From NCBI GenBank assembly GCA_963704975.1, contig CAVPIK010000044.1, positions 62,001-126,000 of the forward strand: a stretch of DNA of 64,000 nt, given 5' to 3'. A model generated the notes under the pieces. The model saw only the letters and a program-made list of their open reading frames with translations. It did not search any database and was not told the origin of the DNA. This document shows, piece by piece, positions 35,601-47,600 of this stretch; position 1 is the first letter of the stretch; the number at the start of each line of letters is the position of its first letter. The translations under genes and the position numbers were made by a program. The stretch comes from JAGNDO01 sp963704975. GTDB lineage: Bacteria > Chloroflexota > Anaerolineae > Caldilineales > Caldilineaceae.

Positions 35601-38600
35601 CGACGGTGGCCCCCAACGCAGATCTGGCCTTGGACATCGTCAGCACGCCCACGACCAACGGCGGCACGACCGCCACGGTCACGGTGACCGTGCAGAACAA
35701 TGGCCCGTCCAATGCCGTGGGCACGGCTGTGACCGTCACCCTGCCGGCCAGCACCACGGTGAACGATATCTCCAGCCAACTGCCCAGCGGGTGGACGGCG
35801 GTGGATAATGGCAACGGCACGGTGACCATCACCACGACCAACGTCCTGACCTCCGGCCAGGTTGTCAACCTGCCCATCGTGGTCAACGTGGACCCGGCGG
35901 TGGAGCCGGGCACCAGCCTGCCCTTCGACGCTGATACCAGTTCGGACACCCCGGACGCCACGCCGGACAACAACAGCGGCAACACGGACACCTCGCGTCG
36001 ATCGGCCTGGCCGACCTGGTCTTGACCAAGAGCGGCCCGACCAGCGGTGATCGCCGGTGAGCAGATCACGTACACGATTATCGTGACCAACAACGGCCCG
36101 TCCACGGCCCAAAGCGTGGATGTGAAGGATGACTTGCCCGCCGGGATCAGCCTGGCCTCGGCCAGCGTGACCCGATCCGGCACGGGCAACAGCCTGTGCG
36201 GCGGCACGGTCTGCCAGGTGGGGGACATGGCCTTGAACGAGGTCGTGACCATCACCGTGGTGGGCAATGTGGACAGCGGCGTGGCCGACGGCACGGTGGC
36301 GACCAACACGGCCACGGTCTTCAGCGACACGCCGGACCCGGTGACTTCCAACAACAGCGACACGGCGGCGACCACGGTCAACGCCCTGGCTCTGCTGACC
36401 GTGAGCAAGCACGACCTGACCGACCCCGTGGGCCTGGGCGAACTCCTGGCCTACGAGATCGTGGTCACCAACAGCGGCTCGTCGGATGCCCAGAACGTGA
36501 GCATCACCGATGTGCTGGACGCCAACACGACCTATCAATCCAACACGGATTCGTGTGTGGAAGGCCCGGCGGGCACGTTGACATGCAGCTTGGGCACGGT
36601 GACGGCGGGGGCGGTCAGCCGCTTCTTGGTCACGGTGCTGACTGCGGACAACGTGGTGAGCGGGACCGTGGCGACCAACAACGTCACCCTGGCCAGCAGC
36701 ACGGCCTTGGCTGGTGGCAGCGTCACCACGGCCAGCGAAGATACAACCTTGATCCAGAAGTTCGGCCCGCCCGCGGACCTGTCCATCGCCAAGACGGCGG
36801 CGGGCACGGTGGTGGCCGGGGAACTTCTGACCTATACCATCGTGGTCACCAACAACGGCACGGCCACGGCCACGGGCGTCAGAATTGTGGACGCCTTGCC
36901 CGACGGCACGACTCTGGTCAACGTGACCAGCAGCCAGGGCCAATGCGTGGCCGGCATCGTCTGTGAGTTGGGCGATCTGGCGGTCAACGCCACGGCCACG
37001 GTCATCGTCACCGTGCGGGTGGACGCGGACCAGGTGGGCGCAAGCCTGACCAACACGGCCCTGGTCAGCGGCGACCAGATCGACCCGGTCTCCGCCAACA
37101 ACGGCGACACCGCGGACACATCGGTCACGGGCAGCGCGGATCTGAGCGTTCTCAAGACCGTCACCCCGAACCCGGCGGTCCCCGGCGAATCTGTGACCTA
37201 TCAGATCGTGGTCAACAATGCTGGACCGTCCGACGCTGCGGGTGTGAACGTGGCGGACAGCTTGCCCGCTGGCGTGACGGCTACTTCGGTCGTTGCCAGC
37301 CAGGGGAGTTGCACGGGCGCAAGCTGTAGCCTGGGCACAATCCCGGCGGGCGGCTCGGCCACGGTGACCATCATCGGTGCGGTGGACAGCGGCGTGACCG
37401 CCGCCTTCACCAACACGGCCACGGTTTCGTCCGTGACGCCGGACCCGGTGAGCGGCAACAACACGGACACGGCTGCCTCCGACCGTGGCCCCGTCCGCGG
37501 ACCTGAGCTTGGCTGTGGACGCTACGCCCACGGTCAACGGCGGCGAGACCACGGTGGTCACCTACACGGTGACCAACGACGGCCCGTCGGATGCCGAAAA
37601 CGTGGTGATCACCGCCACCTTCCCGGCCAGCGTCACCGCCCCGGCGGGGTGGACGCAGATCGGGACCAGCAATGTCTACACTTACTACGTGGGCACGGTG
37701 CCCGCGGGCACGACCAGCGTGGTCACCACCACGGTGATCGTGGACAGCAATGTGGAGCCGGGGACCAGTTTGCCCTTCGACGCCACCACGGGCAGCACCA
37801 CGGCAGACGCCACGCCCGCCAACAATAGCGGGAACAGCGATACATCGATCGTCGGTCTGGCCGACTTGGCCTTGACCAAGACGTGGTCCGACAAGCCGTC
37901 ACCGCGGGTGAACGGATCACGTACACCCTCATCATGACCAACAACGGGCCAAGCACGGCCCAGAGTGTGGATGTGAAGGATGCCCTGCCCGTGGGCGTCA
38001 GCCTGGCCGGCAGCACCATCCAGCGCAGCGGCGCAGGGGTGAGCGCGTGCGGCGGCACAGTCTGCCAGGTGGGGGACATGGCCGTGAACGAGGTCGTGAC
38101 CGTCACCTTGGTGGGCGACGTGGACCCGGCTCTGGCCGACGGCACGGTGTTGACCAACACGGCGACCCTGTTCAGCGACACGCCGGACCCGGTCAGCGGC
38201 AACAACGTGGATGACGCGGCCACCACGGTCAACGCCCTGGCTTTGCTCACCTTGAGCAAGACAGCCTTGGCCGACCGACCGGACATCGGCGGCTTCCTGA
38301 CCTATCGCATCGTGGTGACCAACGCTGGACCGTCCGCCGCCACCAACGTGGTGGTGACCGACAGCCTGGACGCCAACACGACCCATCAGTCCGACACGGC
38401 CAACTGTGGCGTGGCGGGCAGCAGCCTGACCTGTGGGCTAGGCACCATCCTGCCCAACAGCACGGCCAGCTTCCTGGTCACCGTGCGGGTGAACAGCGAT
38501 GTGGTCAGCCCCACCCTGCTCACCAACAGCGCAGGCGTGACCACGGATACCCCGCTGGACCCGGCCTCGGATACGACGGACACGGCCACGGCCACTGCGG

Positions 38601-41600
38601 TCCAGAACCTGGGCCAGCCTGCGGATCTGGTCGTCAGCAAGTCGGCGGCGGCCTCGGTCATCGCCGGTGAGAATCTGACCTACACTATCGTGGTCACCAA
38701 CAACGGCCCGGCCATCGCCACCAACACAACCGTGGTGGATAGCCTGCCCGACGGCGCGGTCTTCCGCAGCGCGGTGGCCAGCAATGGCGGCCTGTGCAAC
38801 GCCGGGGTCTCCTGTGACCTGGGCGACCTGGCCGTGGGCGAAGTCGTGACCATCACCGTGGTCGTCAAGATCGACGCCGATGAAGTGGGTTCGACCTTGA
38901 CCAACACGGTCCAGGCCAACAGCGACCAGCCGGATCCCACCCCGGCGGACGCCACGGACACGGCGGCGACGGCTGTTATCGGCTCGGTGGATCTGGTCCT
39001 GAGCAAGACGGCCAGCCCCAGCCCGGCCCAGCCTGGCCGCCAACTGATCTACACCATCCAGGTGCAAAACCTGGGACCGAGCGACGCCGCAAACGTCACG
39101 GTCAGCGACCCGCTCCTGGCCGCCTTCAGCCTGACTTCGGTGACCAGCAGCCAGGGCGGCTGTGCCAGCCTGCCCTGTAATCTGGGCACCATCCCGGCGG
39201 GCGGCAGCGCCACGGTGACCCTGGCGGGCATGGTGGACAGCAACGCCAGCGCGGACCTGGTCAACACGGCCACGGTCACCAGCACGACGCCGGTGATCAA
39301 CCCCGGCAACGACACGGCCACGGCCACCACGCCCGGTGGCTTCCCTGGCCGACCTGGCCTTGACCAAGATCGACGCGGTGGACCCGGTGCAGGCGGGCAC
39401 GTTGCTCACCTACACCCTGACCGTGGAAAACCGTGGCCCGGCTGTGGCCCGCAACGTGCGGGTGACCGATACCCTGCCCTTCGGCGTCAGCTATGTGACG
39501 GCGGGCAGCAGCGCCACCTGTGCGGAGACCAGTTCGCGGCTCTGGCGTGGTGGTCTGTACGGCCACGGCCAACCCCTTGGCGGTCAACGCCACGGAGAGC
39601 TTCACGGTGGTGGTCTTGGTCAGTGCGGATGTGCCCCAGAGCTTCAGCCTGGTCAACCGGGCGGTGGCGGGGAGCAGCACGACAGATCCCAACCCGGACA
39701 ACAACCGGGCGGTTGAGGACACGGAAGTGACCTCGACGGCGGCGACCTGCTGATCAGCAAACGCAGCGATCCCAACCCGGTGGACGCGGGCACCCAGGTG
39801 ACCTATACCATCCTGGTCACCAACACGGGCCCGGCCACGGCCACGGATGTGCGGGTGCTGGACACCATGCCCAGCCAGTTGAGCTTTGTCTCGGCCACGG
39901 CCAGCAACGGCGGCGTCTGTAATGCGGGCGTCCTCTGTGTGCTGGGCAGCGTGGCGGTGAACGAAGTGGTGACGGTGACCATCGTCGCCAACATCGACGC
40001 CGGGGTGCGCCTGGGCACGCGTGATCAACAACAAGGCCACGGTCTTCTCCGAGCAGCTTGACCCGCCCGTGCCCGTCACCGCCGAGGACAACCTGACCAT
40101 CTCCGAGAAGGTGGACCTGAGCGTGGAGAAGCAGGACTTCCCCGACCCGGCGGCCATCGGCGGCCCCCTGCGCTACCAGGTCTTGGTCAGCAATGCCGGC
40201 CCGTCGGACGCCTTCAATGTGGTGTTGACCGACACCCTGCCGGTCAGCGTCACCTTCGGCACGGCCACCTTTGGCTGTGTGCATGATGGCAGCGCCACGG
40301 GCGGGAATGTGGTCTGTACCTTCCCGACCATCGCGGCCAACGACAGCAAGGTGGTCCAGATCGACGTCACCGTGCTGAGTGCTCTGATCCAGGATCGGGA
40401 CATCATCACCAACATCGCCGTGGTGACCAGCGACTCCGCAGAGGATGCGGCGGACCTGGGCAACAACACGGACAGCGAAGACACGGAAGTGCGCTTCGGC
40501 ACGGATCTGTCCATCGCCAAGTTCGGTCCCAAGGTGGTCTTGTCCGGCGGCACCTTGACCTATACCCTGCTGGCCCGCAACCTGGGCCCAGCCACGGCGT
40601 ACACGGTCACGGTCACGGACACCCTGCCCTCGGCCATGATCACCAACACAGTCTCGTTCACCACCTCCAATGGGACGGTCTGTACCCAGACGGACGCTGT
40701 GATCGAGTGTCCGCTGGTGCGGGGCAACACGCCCATGCTCATCGGCGAGCAGGTGATCATCACGGTCACCGGCCAGGTAGCTCCGGGCACGGCCTTGGGC
40801 AGCACCCTGTCCAACGTGGCCAACATCGGCACGGAGACCTTCGACTTCAACAGCCAGAACGACGAGGCCCAGTACGACACCCTGGTGGTGGGCATCTCGG
40901 ATCTGGGCATCGCCAAGAGCGGCCCGGCCACGGCCACGGCGGGGCTGGACATCATCACCTATACCCTGGTGATCAGCAACGCTGGGACCGTCCCAGGCCC
41001 AGCAGGTGCTGGTGGAGGATCCCCTGCCCGCTGGGTTGACCTATCTTGCGGGCGACCACGACCCAGGGCACCTGTGCCGCGGGTGTGGCCTGTCTCATCG
41101 GCACGTTGGATGTCTTCAACGCCGCTGACCCGGCCACGGTGGTGACCCTGACCATCACGCGCCCGGGTCAACGAAGATGTGGCCGGTGGATCGATCATCA
41201 CCAACGTGGCCACCATCTCCGGCGCGGTGATCGAACCGGCCTTGCAGGTTCTGCCCAACGAGGCCCAGCTTGAGACCAGACATCTTCAGTGCGGCCACCC
41301 TGCAGATCTCCAAGATCGACCAGTTCGATCCCGTGCAGCCCGGCGGCCCCATGGTCTATCAGATCGCCGTCACCAACACCGGGCCGTCTGCGGCCAAGAA
41401 CGTGGTGGTGATCGATACCTTGCCTGCGGGCGTCAGCTTCCAGTCTGCCAGCATCGGCTGTAGCAGTGACGGCAGCGCCACGGGCGGCGTGGTGACCTGT
41501 AGCCGGGCCACCCTGGCCGTGGGTGCCACGGTGATCTACGAGATCACCGTCTTCGCCCCGTTGGACGTGACCAGCGGCACGGTCTTGACCAACACGGCCA

Positions 41601-44600
41601 CGGCGGACGCCATCAACAGCCTGCCCGTCACCGACGACGAGCAGACCACGGTGCAGCAGAGCTTCGAGCAGCCCGCGGATCTGCACCATCAACAAGAGTG
41701 GCCCGGCGGCGGCGGATGCCAGCGGCCAAGTCACTTACACCATCGTCATCACCAACAACGGCCCGGCCACGGCCACGGGCGCGGATCTGAAGGATGTCCT
41801 GCCCAAGGGCATGAGTCTGGCCGATGTGGCCACGACCCAGGGCCTCTGCTTCCCGTCGCCCTCCGGCGCCCTCTGCCAGTTCGGCCCCATCCCGGTGAAT
41901 GAAGTGATCACCGTGACCGTGGTGGCCGACGTGGACGCGGGCGTGGCCGACGGCACGATCTTGACCAACACGGCCCAGATCTTTGCCAACAACCCGGATC
42001 CCAACCCCGCGGACAACAGCAGCAGCGTTGGCACGACCATCGCCGCCAACGCCGACTTGCAGGTGAGCAAGACGGTCAGCCCCAGCCCGGCGGTGCCCGG
42101 CCAGCAGGTGACCTACAATATCGTGGTCACCAATGCCGGTCCGGCGGACGCCACCGGGGTGATCCTGACCGACACCCTGCCGGTTGAACTGGGCAGCGTC
42201 ACCGTGACGCCGAGCCAGGGCACCTGCGACAGCACGACCGGTGTGTGTGCCTTGGGCACCATCCCGGCGGGCGGCACGGCCACGGTGAGCGTGGTGGGCA
42301 TGATCAGCGCCAGCGTCACCGGCACCTTTACCAACAGCGTGATCGTCACCAGCCCCGTGGCGGACCCGGCCCCGGCCAACAACGGCGCGGACGCCCCGAC
42401 CGCCGTCGCTCCGGCCGCAGACCTGGCCCTGAGCCTGGGCAGCACGCCCACGGCCACGGGCGGCCAGACCGCCACGGTCACGGTCACGGTTCAGAACAAC
42501 GGACCGTCGGATGCCACGGGCACGGTGATCACCGTCACCCTGCCGCCTAGCACCACCTTTGACAGCGGTTCGCTGCCAGTGGGGTGGACGGCGGTGGACA
42601 ACGGCGACGGCACGGTGACCATCACCACGACCAATAGTTTGGAACCGGGTGAGACGGTTGACCTGCCCATGGTCGTCAACGTGGACCCGGCGGTGGAGCC
42701 GGGCACCAGCCTGGAATTCAGCGCCGAGACCACGTCGGCCACGCCGGACGCCAGCGCGGACAACAACAGCGCCACCAGCGACACCAGCGTCATCGGCCTG
42801 GCGGATCTGGTCCTGACCAAGGACGGACCGACCACGGCCACCGCGGGCAGCTTGATCACGTACACCATCGTGGTCACCAACAATGGCCCCTCCACGTCGC
42901 AAAGTGTGGATGTGAAGGACCAACTGCCCGTGGGCGTCAGTCTGGACAACGCCACGGTCACCCGCAGCGGCACGGGCAACAGCGCGTGCGGCGGCACGGT
43001 CTGCCAGGTGGGGGACATGGCTGTGAACGAGGTGATCACCGTCACCGTGGTCGGTCGGGTCAACCCCGATGTGGCCGACGGCACGGTGCTGACCAACACG
43101 GCCACGGTCTTCTCTGACACGCCGGACCCGGTGAGCGGCAACAACAGCGACCCGGCCACGACAACCATCAGCACGCTGGCCGACATCGCCGTGACCAAGG
43201 TGGATCTGACCGACCCGGTCGGCCCCACGGAGCAATATCTGTACGAGATCGTGGTGACGAACAACGGCCCGTCCATCGCCCGCAGCGTGCGGGTGACGGA
43301 TACCCTGGACATCCGCACCACCTTCCTCAGCGCCAGCGACGGCTGCGCCCTGACTGTCCCCGGCGGCCACACAGTGGTCTGCGCCGTGGGCGACCTGGGA
43401 CCGGACCAGAGCAAGCGCTATCTCCTGGCCGTGCGGGCCGGGGACGTGACCTCGGGCACGGTCTTCCTCAACAGTGTGGAAGCCACCAGCTCGACCGCGG
43501 ACCCGAACCTGGCCAACAACACGGACACGGAGCAGACCACCGTCCATGTCAATGTCGGCCCCACGGCGGATCTGGAACTGGTCAAGACGGGCAGCCCGGC
43601 CACGGTTGTGGCGGGTCAACGTCTGACCTATACCATCGTGGTCACCAACCACGGACCGGTCCAGGCCCGACAGGTTCAGGTGCTCGACTCCCTGCCGGCG
43701 GAAGTGACCCTGATCCGGGCCACGCCGTCCATGGGTGTCTGCGCCGGGGCCACCTGTGTGCTGGGTGACATGGCTGTGGGCAGCAGTGCCACGGTCACTG
43801 TGGTGGTGCGGGTCAACGGCGATGTGGCCGACGGCACGACCATCCTCAACGTGGCCCTGGCCTCCAGCCCCACGGCGGACGCGGGGAACTATCCCAACTA
43901 TGACACGGAGACCACCCCGGTTCAGGCCGTGGCGGATCTCTTCGTGACCAAATCCCACACCGGCGCAGTGCGTGGCCGGGCGGCAGATGGTCTTCAACCT
44001 GACCGTGGGCAACAACGGGCCGTCCACCGCCGAGAATGTGGTGGTGACGGACACCCTGCCCGCCGGCGTCACCTATGTGACCGACAGCGACAGTTGCGTG
44101 GTGGTCAGCAGTGGGCCAGACGTGGTGCGTTGCGCCCTTGGGAACATCCTGGCCGGGGGACGTGTCACCTTCCAACTGACCGTGGCACTGGACCCGGCGC
44201 TGGACGGCAGCACGCTCACCAACACGGCCCAGGTTGGGTCGGACACGCCGGACACCAACCTGGTCAACAACACGGCCACGGATCCCTTCCAGCCGACGAC
44301 CAGCGCAGACCTGCGCATCACCAAGATGGACACCCCGGACCCCGTGGTGGCCGGTCAGCAGATCACCTATACCCTGACCGTGGTCAACAACGGACCGGGC
44401 ACGGCCCGCAACGTGGTCGTCACAGACACCATGCCGGTCAGCGTCACCCATGTCAGCAACACGGACAGTTGTGTGGTCAGCGGCAGCCAGACCAACGGCG
44501 GCCAGATCCTGACTTGCAGCCTGGGGGACATGGCCAATGGGGCCAGCGTCAGCTTCCAGATCCTGGCCCAGGTGGATCAATCGGTCCAGGCCGGGTCCAG

Positions 44601-47600
44601 CCTCTTCAACACCGCGGTGGTGGGCAGCAGCACGCCCGACGCCAACCCGGACAACAACACGGCCACAGCCCCCACGGTCGTCGTCGGCTCCGCGGACATG
44701 GCACATCAGCAAGACCGGTCCTGACGGCCCCGTGGTGGCGGGTGAGACCCTCACCTATACCATCGTCATCACCAACAACGGCCCGTCCCTGGCCGAGGAT
44801 GTGGATGTCAAGGACTTCGTGCCTGCGGGCATGAGCCTGGTCAACGCCACCATCAGCAGCACGGGCGGCCAGTGCATGGCCGGTCTGTGCCAGTTGGGCG
44901 ATGTGGACGCGGGCGAGGTGCAGACCATCACCGTGGTGACGGTGGTGGGCACGGACGTGCTCTCCGGCACCCTGTTGGAGAACAGCGCCCAGGTCTTCAC
45001 GGACTCCACGGACCCGAACCCGGTCAACAACGTGGACAGTTGGACCAACCCCGTGGGCAGCCGGGCGCTGATCAGCGTGCAGAAGCGGGATCTCAACGAC
45101 CCCATCGGGCCGGAGAACCTGCTCTTCTACGTGATCGACGTCACCAACGCCGGGCCGTCGGACGCCCAGAATGTGATCGTCACCGACACCCTGGACAGCC
45201 GCACGACCTATACCAGCGACACGGACAGTTGTGTCCAAGGCCCGACCGGCACCCTGACCTGTAGTTTGGGCACGGTGGCCGCGGGGGCAACCAAGAGCTT
45301 CATCCTCACCGTGCGGGCGGACACGGGCTTGGTCAGCGGCACGGTGCTGCTGAACAATGTCACCGTCACCACCACCACGCCGGTGGACGCGGGCAGCACC
45401 CTGACCGACACGGAAGAGACCACGGTCAACGTCATCAGCGGCGGCGCCGTGGATCTGGCGGTGACCAAGATTGCCAGCCAAGCCATCGCCGGTGAGACCA
45501 TGGTCTATACCATCGTCGTCACCAACAACGGCCCCAGCCCGGCCACGGGTGTGGAGGTGCTGGATACCCTGCCTGCCGAGGTCAGCCTGATCGCTGTCAC
45601 GGCCAGCCAGGGTCTGTGCGATACCAGCATCTTCTGTCTGCTCGGCGGGCTGAATGCCCGGGCAACGGCCACTGTCACCGTCTGGGTGCGGGTGCCGACG
45701 GATGTGTCTGCGGGCACGCTCTTGAACAACCGGGTCTTTGTCCAGGGCAACGAGCCTGACCCGACGCCGGGCAACAATTCTGATCTGGTCATCTCGCCGG
45801 TGGAACTGCGGGCGAACCTGAGCATGAGCAAGGTGAGCTCGGCGGCCAGCGTCATCGCCGGAACCGACTTGACCTATACCCTGGTGGTGACCAACGCCGG
45901 GCCGTCCGTGGCCCAGAATGTGGTGATCACCGACATCCTGCCTGCGGGCGTGACCTATCTCTCCGCCACCCCGGCGGCGGTGGGCACAAGTTCGCCCCTG
46001 ACCTGGACCTTGGGCAATCTGGCCGCCGGTTCCACGGCCACCGTCTCCCTGCGGGTGCGGGTGGGACCGAGCGTGACCGGGACCGTCGCCAACAGCGCGG
46101 TGGCGGGCAGCGATACGCCCGACCCGGCCCCTGTGGACAACGGCGCGGTGACCCCGCCGGTGCCGGTGACGCCGGAAGCCAACCTGAGCTTTAGCAAGCG
46201 GGCCTCGTCGTCAACCGTGGCCGCGGGCCAGGCCCTGACCTACACCTTGGTCTTGACCAACGCCGGGCCGTCCACTGCCACCAACGTGGCCGTGACCGAC
46301 ACCCTGCCCGCTGGCGTCACCTTCAACCGGGCCATCCCTGCCCAGACAAGCGGACCCAATCCTCTGGTCTGGCGGGTTGGCAGCGTGGTCCCGAACACGG
46401 TGATCACCTTCACCGTGGTGGTGACGGTCAACGCCGACGCGGCCACGGGCAACCTGGTCAACACGGCCTTGGCGGGCAGTGACACCCCGGACCCTGTGGT
46501 CGATGACAATACCGGCGGCGTCGGCGTAATCGTCGTGAACGAGGCCGATGTGGCCGTGACCAAGTCCGACAGCCAGGACCCGATCCTGGCCGGTGGCGTC
46601 CTCACCTATACCCTGGTGGTGACCAACAACGGGCCGTCCCTGGCCCGCAGCGTGCGGGTGACGGACACCCTGCCCGGCGGCGTCACCTTCCAAAGCGCCA
46701 TCCCCACCCAGAGCAGCGGGCCGAATCCCCTGGTCTGGAGCCTGGGCGACCTGCAACCTGGCGCGGTGCGTACCCTGACCGTGGCGGTGCGGATACCGGA
46801 GAACGCGGCCATCGGCACCATCACCAACACGGTGGCGGTGGGGAGCATCACCCCGGACCCGGTGATGGGCAACAACGGCGACGACGAGCCAACCCTGATC
46901 GTCAAGCCCATCCTGGCCTTGGACAAGCGCAGCACGGACATCAACGGCGGTGCGCTGGAGCCACGGGATCTGTTGCGCTATACCTTGGTGCTGACCAACA
47001 GCGGCAACACGCGCGGCCACGGGCACGGTGGTGACGGATAGCATTCCGGCCAACACGACCTATGTCCCCGGCAGCGCCACCACAAGCCAGGGCACCATCA
47101 GCGGACCCAATCCGCTGCTGTGGACCCTGGGCAGTGTGGCCCCCAATGCCGTGATCACCATGAGCTTTGTGGTGAGCGTCAATGTGGTGACCAACGGCAC
47201 CACCATCTACAACGCCGCCACGGTGGACGCGGTGGAGACCCAGCCCGTGGTTGACGACGACACCACGACGCCTATCTCCACCACCACCGGCGTGGCTGTG
47301 GAGAAGGTGATCCTGAGCGCTACCCCGGCCTATCTGACCGAGCGCATCACCTACAGCATCCGCATCACCAACACGGGCAACACGGTCTTGACCAAGGTGC
47401 CCCTGACCGATATCTACGAGCGCCCGTACCTGACCTACGCCAACGCCGTTCCGGCCCCGGATCGGATCGTACCCAACGCAACGGCCACATCGGGCAACCT
47501 GGTCTGGGACGACATCACCACCTACTTCGGGGATCTTCAGCCGGGGCAGATGGTGAGCCTGACCGTGGAGATGACCGCCACGTCGGTGACGCCGAGCAAC

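Larger units (their letters stand above)
24335..46950. repeat. Three-fold DNA superrepeat inside the giant gene
   Basis: Landmark sequences recur in the same order three times. The GTGCAGGC unit is at 24,376, 31,499 and 39,387. FSEQLDPPVPV is at 25,021, 32,153 and 40,045. The IDQFDPV unit is at 26,239, 33,375 and 41,306. The period is about 7.13 kb between copies 1 and 2 and about 7.9 kb between copies 2 and 3, the difference being about two DUF11 units. Confidence 0.85.

Noticed and set aside
24335..46950. CRISPR-like or satellite DNA from the strong periodicity
   Set aside because: The period is a coding period (DUF11 domains), the units diverge mainly at synonymous or variable positions, and there are no short identical repeats with unique spacers.
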